Origin: an uncultured Bacteroidota bacterium
GTDB lineage: Bacteria; Bacteroidota; Bacteroidia; Chitinophagales; Chitinophagaceae
Direction: 5' to 3'
Length of the DNA: 64,000 bases
Assembly: GCA_903824665.1 (NCBI GenBank)
Contig: CAIJXT010000024.1
Span: forward strand, 62,001-126,000
Part shown: piece after piece, positions 50,261 to 59,244 of the stretch
Numbering within the stretch: the stretch's first letter is position 1
Layout: each line of letters begins with the position of its first letter
Program-made: the position numbers and the translations under genes
The notes under the pieces: generated by a model
Told to the model about the DNA's origin: nothing
Seen by the model: the letters and a program-made list of their open reading frames with translations, nothing else
Database searches by the model: none

Positions 50261-50773
50261 AGTCAAATAAATTATTATCCAAAAAAAGTATTTGGGTTAT
50301 TTCTGAGGATTTTTTTCTGTCTGCAAAAAAATCTTCTGCTGCAGCCCATTTTTTCTGAAAAACAGTAGACAGAAACGACGGGAAAACGCAATAACTGCTG
50401 AATACCGGCGCGAAGATACGGGAAAAGCGATTGTTTATTCAGCGCTTTGCGATAACGAATAACAGAAAGCGATTATCTGGTAGCTCACACTCAACACCTT
50501 GCCAATAGAGGTCAGCGTAAAAAATGCAGGACAGGTACAAGTAGGCAGGTCATTTTGTGCATAAGTACATACAATTTGACACAACCTGCCGCCCTTTAGA
50601 AAATCACCCCCTTTCCGGGGCACCCCTGGTGGCATTGTTTCAGAGGGGTGACATGCAGATCAACAGGGAAAATCTGTTAATATTATAAGCGCCGGTATAA
50701 GAAATGAACTACTATTTTCTTTTTCCGCTATTTTTGTCAGAGAACCAGAAACTTAAAACAGGTTATACGATTC

Positions 50774-51577
50774 ATGATTGCGCTGCAACAAACCAAACAA
50801 CCTGCAATAAACAACAAAGCGCTGGCATGGACCGTTGGCGTACATGCCCTGCTGCTGCTGCTCTTTTTGTTTTTTACCTATACCGTGCCGCAAAATGCCA
50901 TAGTAGATACTGGCGGCGGACTGGAAGTAAATCTCGGCACGAGCAATGATGGCAGTGGTACCGACCAGCCCATGTCGAAGAAAGACCCATCGGAATTTCA
51001 GGCAACGGTAATTTACAGAAGCGTCGCGGTGCGCAGCAGTGTGCCTCAGGACATTCTTCGCTCTGCTGATGCAGATGCACCTGTAATCAACAACACCAGC
51101 AAGAAAAACGGTCATGCTGATGCCACGGAAAAAGGCAAGGCCCAACCGAGCCCTCGGTATACCTATCCCGGAGATGTGGGAAAAGGCGGCAATAGCGCTC
51201 AACAGGATATGCCGGGAAAAGGCGAAGGGAATACTACAGGTCCCGGCGACCGTGGTGTGCCGGGTGGCACGCCAGGCGCTGACAACTATACTGGTACACC
51301 TGGAAATGGTACAGGAGGTATAGGGCATACGCTCTCCGGAAGGCATATATCGCCCGATAAATTTGAAGCTGAGTTTCATGAAGGTGGCAAGGTGGTGATC
51401 CATGTTACGGTAGACCGTAATGGCAACATCGTAGACAAACGTGTAAAGAGCTCGTCGGGTGCGAGTCTGACCCGAATAGCGCTGGAGAAACTGAGTACAG
51501 CCCGGTTTAGCCGGAGCGATGGGCCTGAACCACAACAGTTCGGAGATGTAACGATAATCTTCAAAACACGCCGGTAA
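50774..51577 (+). CDS. TonB-like energy transducer protein
   Basis: N-terminal TM anchor, Gly/Pro-rich linker, C-term GGKVVIHVTVDRNGNIVDKRVKSSSGASLTRIALEKLSTARFS; preceded by TATTTTTG box at 50729-50736. Confidence 0.8.
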   Translation: MIALQQTKQPAINNKALAWTVGVHALLLLLFLFFTYTVPQNAIVDTGGGLEVNLGTSNDGSGTDQPMSKKDPSEFQATVIYRSVAVRSSVPQDILRSADADAPVINNTSKKNGHADATEKGKAQPSPRYTYPGDVGKGGNSAQQDMPGKGEGNTTGPGDRGVPGGTPGADNYTGTPGNGTGGIGHTLSGRHISPDKFEAEFHEGGKVVIHVTVDRNGNIVDKRVKSSSGASLTRIALEKLSTARFSRSDGPEPQQFGDVTIIFKTRR

Positions 51578-51582
51578 CCACT

Positions 51583-52914
51583 ATGGGCAATACCCCAGAA
51601 TACGACAAGACACTCAACTATCTATACGAACGGCTGCCGATGTTCTCGAGAATAGGGAAAGCAGCACTGAAACCGGATCTGACCAACACGCTGAAACTCT
51701 GTGCCGCACTGGGCAATCCGCAAACCCTTTTCAAATCGGTACACGTAGCAGGCACCAACGGCAAAGGCAGTGTAAGCCATTCGCTGGCGGCTGTAATGCA
51801 GGAATGCGGTAACAAGACCGGCCTTTATACTTCGCCGCATCTGGTGGACTTCCGGGAGCGGATACGGGTTAACGGTGTACCCGTAAGCAAGGAATGGGTA
51901 GTGGATTTTGTGGCACAACTTAAACCAACAATAGAAGATATACAACCATCGTTTTTTGAGATTACCGTGGCAATGGCATTTAAGTACTTTGCCGAGCAGC
52001 AGGTAGACATTGCAATTATTGAGACCGGACTGGGAGGCAGGCTGGACAGCACCAATGTAATCACACCCATACTATCTGTGATCACCAATATCAGCTACGA
52101 CCATAAGGACCTTCTGGGCAACACACTGGCTGAAATAGCTGCAGAAAAAGCAGGCATTATAAAACCCGGTGTGCCTGTAGTGATAGGCGAACAACATCAG
52201 GAAACGGAAAGAGTGTTTTTTGAACATTCTGTACACAAACAAAGCACACTGCATTATGCGCAGTCACTGTGGGGAATGGTGCGCGTGAAGCAGGATATCA
52301 GGTACCAGTACTACAAAGCTGTGAACAATGCCCGTATGCAGCTTTACGACCTGCAAACCGACCTGCCAGGCAACTACCAGCAACACAATATAAAAACAGT
52401 ACTAACGGCCGCTGAACTACTGTCGCATCAGGGCTTTAATGTAACAACCGAGAAGGCAATCAAAGCGCTGGCTCATGTGCGCCAATTGACCGGATTGCGT
52501 GGACGATGGGAGGTGCTACAGACCAACCCTCTTGTGATATGCGATGTAGCCCATAACACAGCAGGACTGAAGGAAGTGCTGGAACAATTCGGGCAAACAA
52601 TTTCAGTAAGAAAACACATCATCCTGGGTTTTGTAAAAGACAAACAAGTGAACGAAGCATTGGCATTGTTTCCCAAAAATGCTATCTACTATTTCACCAA
52701 CGCACAGATAGAGAGAGCCCTGCCTGCCAATGAACTACTGAGTGCTGCGTACGATGCCGGATTAACCGGAACGGCATATAGCAATGCCATGGAAGCATAT
52801 AACGCTGCCATAGCAGCAATGACCGCAGACGATATTTTGCTGATTACAGGTAGCTTTTTTATAGCCGGGGAAATATTGGCTGCATTGCAGCAAGAGGCAA
52901 TGGAGGTGCGGTAG
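51583..52914 (+). CDS. folC: Folylpolyglutamate synthase / dihydrofolate synthase
   Basis: HVAGTNGKGSVSHSLAAVMQECGNKTGLYTSPHLVDFRERIRVNG. Confidence 0.95.
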   Translation: MGNTPEYDKTLNYLYERLPMFSRIGKAALKPDLTNTLKLCAALGNPQTLFKSVHVAGTNGKGSVSHSLAAVMQECGNKTGLYTSPHLVDFRERIRVNGVPVSKEWVVDFVAQLKPTIEDIQPSFFEITVAMAFKYFAEQQVDIAIIETGLGGRLDSTNVITPILSVITNISYDHKDLLGNTLAEIAAEKAGIIKPGVPVVIGEQHQETERVFFEHSVHKQSTLHYAQSLWGMVRVKQDIRYQYYKAVNNARMQLYDLQTDLPGNYQQHNIKTVLTAAELLSHQGFNVTTEKAIKALAHVRQLTGLRGRWEVLQTNPLVICDVAHNTAGLKEVLEQFGQTISVRKHIILGFVKDKQVNEALALFPKNAIYYFTNAQIERALPANELLSAAYDAGLTGTAYSNAMEAYNAAIAAMTADDILLITGSFFIAGEILAALQQEAMEVR

Positions 52915-52998
52915 AAATATTTTGTATATTTTTTAACCTTGCGCTAACCAATAATTGGCGGGTACCTGCGTTAACAATATTCACCTAAAAATAATAAG

Positions 52999-53640
52999 AT
53001 GAAAAAGATCATTCTTCTGTTGCTGGGAGCAGGCAGTATGCTTGATAGCAATGCACAAAAGAACAGTATACTATTGCTGGGTAATGTTGGCGGATCGACA
53101 TACTCAACAGAAGATACAACCTCAACATCAGCGAAAGGAACTGCATTAGCGGTGTCTCCGGCGCTGGGATATCAGTTCTCAGACCAGTGGACTTTGGGCA
53201 TACTTGCAGACGTGAGTATCAGAAGGGACAAAAGAAATTCGATAACCAACCCGACCTACAATTCAAAAACAGTAAACATAATGTATGGAGGCGGTGTTTT
53301 TGCACGTTATACTTTGGTATTGACCGATTTGTTGTTTCTGCCCTCACAGGCAGATATTATCTACAGCACAGGTGAAGATTATCTGAATGGCAAGAAAGAC
53401 CTGTCGCCCAATGCCAAAGTACTATCCGCCCGTATTACTCCGGCAATAGGCCTCAAAATAAAAAATGGATATGCATTGAATTTCGGCTTCGGCAGCATAA
53501 ACTATAACTATACTAAAAACCCCATTAACGCCAGTACCAATAAGGGCTTAAGTTTCAGTGTAGGCAGATCATTCTCCTTTGCACTTACTAAAAATTTCAT
53601 AAGACGCAAAATACAAACAAAACCTGCTGCTCAAGGCTAG
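52999..53640 (+). CDS. Outer-membrane beta-barrel protein, hypothetical
   Basis: Signal peptide; ALGYQFSDQWTLGILADVSIRRDKRN...YGGGVFARYTLVLTD...SARITPAIGLKIKNGYALNFGFGSINYNY. Confidence 0.7.
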   Translation: MKKIILLLLGAGSMLDSNAQKNSILLLGNVGGSTYSTEDTTSTSAKGTALAVSPALGYQFSDQWTLGILADVSIRRDKRNSITNPTYNSKTVNIMYGGGVFARYTLVLTDLLFLPSQADIIYSTGEDYLNGKKDLSPNAKVLSARITPAIGLKIKNGYALNFGFGSINYNYTKNPINASTNKGLSFSVGRSFSFALTKNFIRRKIQTKPAAQG

Positions 53641-53700
53641 CAAAACGAAAGTGCCAGAATGACAACAAACCGAAATGCAAGATCATGCAAAAGTATACGA

Positions 53701-54105
53701 CTAACGGGCATTGTTGTCGACTGCAAGCACCGTGCGCAGCTTTAGATCATGCGCTACACGCATAATCGCAACGATATTGTCTGCTGTTGCTTCTTTTGCT
53801 GCATTGATCACTACTGTGGGCTCTGCATCCTGCGACTTTGCTATGGCAGCGCTGATAAATGGTTTCAGCGAATCGACTATTACTTGTCTGGTACCTACAA
53901 AAAACTCCTGTTTTTCATTGACAGAAACCACTACGGTTTGCTTGGCCTTTGTATCGCTTTTGGCTTTGGGGATACTGAGCTTTACAACATTTGGGTTGGC
54001 GAGTGTAGAAATAATGAGAAAGAACAGCAGCAGGATGAACAGAATATCGTTCAATGCCGATGAATGCCCCTGCGGGTCGTGAGCCAAGCGTCTTTTAATA
54101 TTCAT
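53701..54105 (-). CDS. exbD: ExbD/TolR biopolymer transporter
   Basis: ALNDILFILLLFFLIISTLANPNVVKLSIPKAKS; single N-terminal TM. Confidence 0.88.
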   Translation of the reverse strand: MNIKRRLAHDPQGHSSALNDILFILLLFFLIISTLANPNVVKLSIPKAKSDTKAKQTVVVSVNEKQEFFVGTRQVIVDSLKPFISAAIAKSQDAEPTVVINAAKEATADNIVAIMRVAHDLKLRTVLAVDNNAR

Positions 54106-54127
54106 CTTACCTGCTGTATTGAAAGGA

Positions 54128-54814
54128 TTACTGGATATTATCTAAAAACTCAGCTGATGCTGACTCTATGCGATTGACGGTCTTATTGATCTGGGCATTG
54201 AGGTAGGCATAACCTACATAAGCGAGCAACCCAATGATAAGCCCGACTGCAGACGTAACCATCTTAGTATAGATACCACCTGCAATAGTCTCGAGCGAGA
54301 AACCCTGATGCTGCACATTGAAGAAAAGAATGATCATACCTGCAATAGTGCCAAGAAAACCAAAAATCGGCGCGATGCCGGCAATTGTTGACAAAACAGA
54401 CACGTTTTTCTCCAGCTGGTACACCTCTAGCCTGCCGGTATTCTCCATAGATTTTTCCACGTACTCGAGTGGCTTGCCCATCCGGTTCACACCCTTCTCG
54501 AGCACACGGGCGATTGGGGTATTGCTGCTTTTGCATGCTGCTATCGCCGCCTGAATATTATTGGCATCAAGCGCCTGCTGAATGCGGGATACAAGCGTAG
54601 CGTCGACAACAGATGCCTTGCGGATAGCCATAAGTCGCTCAACAAACACATAAACCATGATGCAGGAGCACAGCAACAATGGAATCATAAGCGCACCGCC
54701 TTCCATAAGGAGATTGAGCATAGATATTTTTTCGACAGGAGCCGGCGCGGCTGCAACAGCACCTAGAGCCGTGTCTGCCTGCAGCAATAAAACAGTTAGT
54801 AATGTCATGTGCAT
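54128..54814 (-). CDS. exbB: MotA/TolQ/ExbB proton channel family protein
   Basis: LEKNVSVLSTIAGIAPIFGFLGTIAGMIILFFNV...AGGIYTKMVTSAVGLIIGLLAYVGY; TACATTTG box at 54828-54835. Confidence 0.93.
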   Translation of the reverse strand: MHMTLLTVLLLQADTALGAVAAAPAPVEKISMLNLLMEGGALMIPLLLCSCIMVYVFVERLMAIRKASVVDATLVSRIQQALDANNIQAAIAACKSSNTPIARVLEKGVNRMGKPLEYVEKSMENTGRLEVYQLEKNVSVLSTIAGIAPIFGFLGTIAGMIILFFNVQHQGFSLETIAGGIYTKMVTSAVGLIIGLLAYVGYAYLNAQINKTVNRIESASAEFLDNIQ

Positions 54815-54986
54815 TAGTTGGACAAAGCAAATGTAATTAAAAACGGTAAACAGCTTGAGTGGCTTTGGGGTTTTGTATATATTTTAACCACGAGTCAAAA
54901 ACACATTGTAGCATGTTTTAAGTTGCCTACGGTGGCACTACCATTCATTTTGAAAAGTAATATTCATTTATTATTAAATTATTTCG

Positions 54987-54994
54987 TATATTTG
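54987..54994 (+). promoter_or_regulatory. TATATTTG -7 box upstream of the RRM gene
   Basis: Exact TAnnTTTG 39 nt before the ATG. Confidence 0.5.
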
Positions 54995-55032
54995 TAACAT
55001 GAGCGCGCCTCTGGAGTTACAGTATAAACACT

Positions 55033-55299
55033 ATGATCATATTTGTCAGTAATTTGAATAAGGAAACGACAGTGCAGGAATTAGAAAAATTGTTCGCAGG
55101 CTTTGGAGATGTGTTGAAGTCGAAACTGATGCTAAATGCCATGACAAAACGATCGAGAGGATGTGGCTATGTGGAGATGACGGATGCTACTGCCAGTCAG
55201 CTGGCAGTAGAGCAACTGAACGGCACTGTATTTATGGGTGAAACACTAGTTGTTTCAGAGTCGAAGTCGACGGAAGCGTTCTCGAATATCTGGAAATAG
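55033..55299 (+). CDS. RRM-type RNA-binding protein
   Basis: IIFVSNLNKETTVQELEKLFAGFGDVLKSKLMLNAMTKRSRGCGYVEMTDATASQLAVEQLNGTVFMGETLVVSES. Confidence 0.95.
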   Translation: MIIFVSNLNKETTVQELEKLFAGFGDVLKSKLMLNAMTKRSRGCGYVEMTDATASQLAVEQLNGTVFMGETLVVSESKSTEAFSNIWK

Positions 55300-55389
55300 C
55301 CGGGGCCTCAACACACAATTACTGTGGCGGTAAGCGATCAGAATTAAGTAAAATAAGTAATTGCCAGCCGAAATGGCTGATGAACACAC

Positions 55390-56244
55390 ATGAACATGCA
55401 AACCACAAGTGAACTCAGATTGGCCGTGCTGATAGACGCGGAAAATGTGCCCTCATCGAACATCAAAGAAATGATGGAGGAGATAGCGAAGTATGGCACG
55501 CCCACCTTCAAACGCATATATGCCGACTGGACAAAACCGCACGTAACCCGCTGGAAAAATGTATTGCTTGAAAATGCGATCACCCCTATACAGCAGTATA
55601 GTTATACTCAGGGGAAGAATGCATCTGACTCAGCAATGATCATTGACGCAATGGACATTTTGTATACCGGTCGGGTTGATGGGTTCTGCATCATCTCGAG
55701 CGATAGTGACTTCACGCGCCTGGCATTGCGTCTGCGCGAAGCCGGTATGAAAATCTTCGGGATGGGAGAAAAGAAAACTCCTGAGCCGTTTATAGTGGCC
55801 TGCGATAAATTCATTTACATAGAGATACTATCGGCACAAAAACCAGTGACCACTGTAGCCGCAACCCGCGACACCCCTGCAGATACACCTGCGGACACAG
55901 ATTCCGGGCCAATGATCAAAAAAGTAGATAGCACGATTGTAGCGCTGATTGCAACGTCTATTACTGATATGGCGGACGAAACCGGCTGGGCATTTCTGGG
56001 CGAGGTAGGCAATCTATTGCTGAAGAAGCAGCCTGATTTCGACCCACGGAATTATGGATATAAAAAGCTTGCTGTAATGCTGAAAAGCACCGGCGCTTTT
56101 GAACTGGACGAACGGCTGACAGACAAAGGGAATGGCAACATAAAGCACGTGTATGTGAAAGTAAAACCAACGGTAAAGCCTGAAAAAGCCAAAAAACAGA
56201 ACAAAACTCCACGAAAACAACCCAAACAGGGGCTGGAAAAATAA
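55390..56244 (+). CDS. NYN-domain (LabA/PIN-like) protein with C-terminal OST-HTH/LOTUS domain
   Basis: LAVLIDAENVPSSNIKEMMEEIAKYG...ASDSAMIIDAMDILYTGRVDGFCIISSDSDFTRLALRLREAGMKIFGMGE; C-terminal GWAFLGEVGNLLLKKQPDFDPRNYGYKKLAVMLKSTGAFELDE. Confidence 0.92.
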   Translation: MNMQTTSELRLAVLIDAENVPSSNIKEMMEEIAKYGTPTFKRIYADWTKPHVTRWKNVLLENAITPIQQYSYTQGKNASDSAMIIDAMDILYTGRVDGFCIISSDSDFTRLALRLREAGMKIFGMGEKKTPEPFIVACDKFIYIEILSAQKPVTTVAATRDTPADTPADTDSGPMIKKVDSTIVALIATSITDMADETGWAFLGEVGNLLLKKQPDFDPRNYGYKKLAVMLKSTGAFELDERLTDKGNGNIKHVYVKVKPTVKPEKAKKQNKTPRKQPKQGLEK

Positions 56245-56263
56245 ACCAACACTTTAAGGCATT

Positions 56264-56290
56264 AAAAAAGGGTGCCATAAGCACCCTTTC
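56264..56290. terminator. Terminator between convergent NYN and cspA genes
   Basis: AAAGGGTGC-CATAA-GCACCCTTT with T-run on the minus strand. Confidence 0.75.
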
Positions 56291-56312
56291 CAAATGATTC
56301 TTCGTGAATATA

Positions 56313-56504
56313 TCAGAGAACGCGAACGTTCACTGCATTTAATCCTTTTTTACCATTTTGAACTTCGTAAGACACCTTGTCATTCTCGCGGATCTCGTCA
56401 TAAAGACCAGAAACGTGAACGAAAATGTCTTCGCCACCGTTAGATGGAGAAATGAAACCAAATCCTTTAGTTCCATTGAAAAACTTAACTGTACCTTCTT
56501 GCAT
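56313..56504 (-). CDS. Cold-shock protein
   Basis: MQEGTVKFFNGTKGFGFISPSNGGEDIFVHVSGLYDEIRENDKVSYEVQNGKKGLNAVNVRVL; TATCTTTG box at 56530-56537. Confidence 0.96.
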   Translation of the reverse strand: MQEGTVKFFNGTKGFGFISPSNGGEDIFVHVSGLYDEIRENDKVSYEVQNGKKGLNAVNVRVL

Positions 56505-56709
56505 TTTACTGTTTTTAAAAAATGAAACACAAAGATACGGAAAAAATTACTAAAAAATAAAATATTTTTCCAAAAACCGAAAATAATAATCTCCTGAAAT
56601 GCTGTCGTAACAAGTATTCTGAAAAGGAAAACATGGCTGCAGGATGCCAAATAATGAGTGGAGTGGTATTGCAGATGTGATACAAATGGGGTGGCCCAAT
56701 GTAAAACAA

Positions 56710-56739
56710 AACGATGCCCCGCATAAGCAGGGCATCGTT
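56710..56739 (-). terminator. Intrinsic terminator after saccharopine dehydrogenase-like gene
   Basis: ACGATGCCC...GGGCATCGT then TTTGTTTT on the minus strand. Confidence 0.75.
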
Positions 56740-56765
56740 GAATAAACTATATTCATTCAGTGCAA

Positions 56766-58094
56766 TTACCGCACCTCATCTTTGAAAATGATACCGAAAT
56801 GCTCCAACTCGCGAAGAACTGGCCTGTAAACAGATTGCATAACAGGTAACACCACACCAACTGGTGGTTTTAGTTTTCCGCCCAATACCAACGATGCAAG
56901 GATACCCATAGGTAGACCGACAGTCTTTGCCATAGCCGTATGATCGCCACCATCGCCTTTGAGCACCATAGAGCTAGATAGTGTTATCATGCGTCCCTTG
57001 TGCTCATATTCGATCTCATGCTCCATCACAACCATGTCTTTGTCGGCCGGATTCATTTTCCATTGACGGAGTAATAATTCCAGTAAAATATCTGACGAAG
57101 ACTTTACGCCTCCGGGCAATGACTCGTCTGTGAAAATGCCCAGCCAAACCAGCAAGCCGATGGTAGGATCACCTTCAGGGAGTCCCAGCATTTCTGCAAC
57201 ATGTTTTTCCAGGCCGGTTTTGCCTCTATAACCAATTTTTTGTTGTACCCATGCGGTATAAGTCAGGCCGGTTGTATCGATCTGGTCTGTATCGTTGATA
57301 AGGCCGAGTTTCATCAGCGCGTTCCAGCCCCTGCAAAAAGCCGGATAGCGTAAAGTGGCGCGCATAAAAGTCTTTATCTCCGGCACATCATACAACTCGA
57401 GATATTTCAGTGAATCACGGTTGGGGTAATATGCGAGTGCATTAAGCCCCGGAATTTTGATTTTTTTGTTGTTTTCAAACATTTTCGCGTAGGGCACCTC
57501 GATGTTTTTGCCGTTCTGCAAATAATGAGCACCATCCATTCCGGCGTTGATAATATTCCTCGGATTCCAGGAGAATTTATAGTGCCATGGATTAGTGTCG
57601 CTTTCAGGTGCTATCAGTCCTCCACAATACGACTTAAATGAAAGAATGAGACCAGCTACCTTGCGGATGCTATTAATGATTTTGCTGGCGGTCATATGGT
57701 CAATACCCGGATCGAGACCCATCTCACACATAAACATCAAGCCTGCAGCTTTAACTTCTGCATCCATTTCCTTCATTTCGTCGGAAATGTAGGAGGATGT
57801 GATCAAATTCTTATTGTATTTAAGACAATCTTTGGCCAACAAAATATGCAAATGGGGAGGCATCAAAGAAAGTACGATATCGGCCCGTTTGACTAGTGGT
57901 TCTCTCTCGGCTTTTTTGTTAATGTCTATCACCGCGGCTTCCGCTCTCGAGTGTTTGCCAATTTTTCTGGCAATTGCGTCTGCATCTCCATCGGCAACAA
58001 TAATGTGCCACTTGTTTCTCGATGCATTTTCTAACAAATATTCAATCAGGTAAATAGATGATTTACCTGCCCCTGCCACCAGTATTGTTTGCAT
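56766..58094 (-). CDS. Saccharopine dehydrogenase family protein
   Basis: MQTILVAGAGKSSIYLIEYLLENA...DIVLSLMPPHLHILLAKDCLKYNKNLITSSYISDEMKEMDAEVKAAGLMFMCEMGLDPGIDHM. Confidence 0.92.
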   Translation of the reverse strand: MQTILVAGAGKSSIYLIEYLLENASRNKWHIIVADGDADAIARKIGKHSRAEAAVIDINKKAEREPLVKRADIVLSLMPPHLHILLAKDCLKYNKNLITSSYISDEMKEMDAEVKAAGLMFMCEMGLDPGIDHMTASKIINSIRKVAGLILSFKSYCGGLIAPESDTNPWHYKFSWNPRNIINAGMDGAHYLQNGKNIEVPYAKMFENNKKIKIPGLNALAYYPNRDSLKYLELYDVPEIKTFMRATLRYPAFCRGWNALMKLGLINDTDQIDTTGLTYTAWVQQKIGYRGKTGLEKHVAEMLGLPEGDPTIGLLVWLGIFTDESLPGGVKSSSDILLELLLRQWKMNPADKDMVVMEHEIEYEHKGRMITLSSSMVLKGDGGDHTAMAKTVGLPMGILASLVLGGKLKPPVGVVLPVMQSVYRPVLRELEHFGIIFKDEVR

Positions 58095-58331
58095 ATTTAC
58101 AAATAAATAAATGATAAATTTCCGACAAAAGATTTGGTTATTGTTAAGTTATTACGCTATGATTTTTTAACACTTTTTACTGCAATTGGGGGCATATCAT
58201 TCATTAATCTGACAAAAATACCCTAAAAATGGATTATTTTATATGATTTTAATCAGGCTATAAAATTTTATTTTATTAAACAACTACCAATTAACATACA
58301 ATGTAAATATACAATATTATATAAAATATAT

Positions 58332-58727
58332 TTATAGGGGTGCTTTTTGTCGAAACTTCCTTTGCAAACGGATGTTGAAGAAGTGAGTAATAATAAGGCC
58401 AGCAGAAGCTATATAGGCCATCCAATGCAATTGACTTTCGAAAACAACAGCTATACCTAGGCATATCCAGAATAGCCAAAGTGCTCCTTTGACCCAACCG
58501 ATAACAGCGTGAGCGGCCGCATGATATACTGCAACGAGCCCTACAAACAAAAAGATATAGTCGATTTTTTCCCACCAATCTGGCAGACCTCTCCCCCACT
58601 CCGAATTGGCACCTACCTCTGCTAATGAATCAGTCAAAGAGTATTTGAGCAGAAAAATTGCTGGAATAACTAAACAATGCACAGCACAGATCACAGCACT
58701 GGTGATACCTAGCTTATCTGCTACCAA
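58332..58727 (-). CDS. MerC-domain membrane protein
   Basis: LGITSAVICAVHCLVIPAIFLLKYSL...DYIFLFVGLVAVYHAAAHAV...IASAGLIITHFFNIRLQRK. Start placed at TTG 58727, downstream of the minus-strand TAnnTTTG box (track start 58916 lies inside the divergent gene). Confidence 0.75.
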   Translation of the reverse strand: MVADKLGITSAVICAVHCLVIPAIFLLKYSLTDSLAEVGANSEWGRGLPDWWEKIDYIFLFVGLVAVYHAAAHAVIGWVKGALWLFWICLGIAVVFESQLHWMAYIASAGLIITHFFNIRLQRKFRQKAPL

Positions 58728-58748
58728 ACTGTATTTACTAGTATTTGC

Positions 58749-58756
58749 CAAATCTA
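58749..58756 (-). promoter_or_regulatory. TAGATTTG -7 box for the MerC-domain gene
   Basis: Exact TAnnTTTG on the minus strand. Confidence 0.55.
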
Positions 58757-58761
58757 TAAAC

Positions 58762-58774
58762 GCAACTGAGTTGC
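58762..58774. promoter_or_regulatory. Putative Fur/Zur-type operator, palindrome GCAACTGAGTTGC
   Basis: 6-1-6 inverted repeat in the divergent promoter region. Confidence 0.65.
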
Positions 58775-58797
58775 AAATGTACGCAAAAAACCCAAAT

Positions 58798-58810
58798 GCA
58801 ACAGTGTTGC
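58798..58810. promoter_or_regulatory. Putative Fur/Zur-type operator, palindrome GCAACAGTGTTGC
   Basis: 6-1-6 inverted repeat, same half-site GCAAC/GTTGC, centre 36 bp from the first. Confidence 0.65.
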
Positions 58811-58820
58811 GTTTATTATT

Positions 58821-58828
58821 TACCTTTG
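58821..58828 (+). promoter_or_regulatory. TACCTTTG -7 box for the Fur-family gene
   Basis: Exact TAnnTTTG just upstream of GTG 58834. Confidence 0.55.
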
Positions 58829-58833
58829 TAAAC

Positions 58834-59241
58834 GTGAGTAGTTCTGAATACATTCGAGAAAAGGGATTGAAAGTGACACCGGTGCGATTAAAAGTGCTGG
58901 ATGAACTGAGCAGCACCCATCAGGCACTGTCGCATACCGAGCTTGAGGCCACCTTCAGTAAAGTAGACAGAATCACCCTTTACCGTACATTGAAAGATTT
59001 TGAAGAATCTGGTTTGGTACATAAAATTATCGGACCAGACGGGATTACACGATTTGCAGGTTGCCGGCACGATTGTCCGGACGTAACGCATACCGAAGAT
59101 CATGTACATTTTAACTGCGAAAAATGTCAGAAAATGTATTGTCTTGAGCACACCCATACACCATCCATCAATCTTCCAAGCGGTTTTACTGCAAAAGGGA
59201 TCAATACCATGATATATGGTATTTGCAAGACGTGCAGCTGA
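58834..59241 (+). CDS. Fur-family transcriptional regulator (Zur-like)
   Basis: EYIREKGLKVTPVRLKVLDELSSTHQALSHTELEATFSKVDRITLYRTLKDFEESGLVHKI...HVHFNCEKCQKMYCLE. GTG start inferred from promoter position (track 58606). Confidence 0.88.
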   Translation: MSSSEYIREKGLKVTPVRLKVLDELSSTHQALSHTELEATFSKVDRITLYRTLKDFEESGLVHKIIGPDGITRFAGCRHDCPDVTHTEDHVHFNCEKCQKMYCLEHTHTPSINLPSGFTAKGINTMIYGICKTCS

Positions 59242-59244
59242 CGG

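Noticed and set aside
58606-58833. N-terminal extension of the Fur-family ORF in the track
   Set aside because: Overlaps the divergent MerC-domain gene and the promoter/operator region; the conserved domain starts after 58834.
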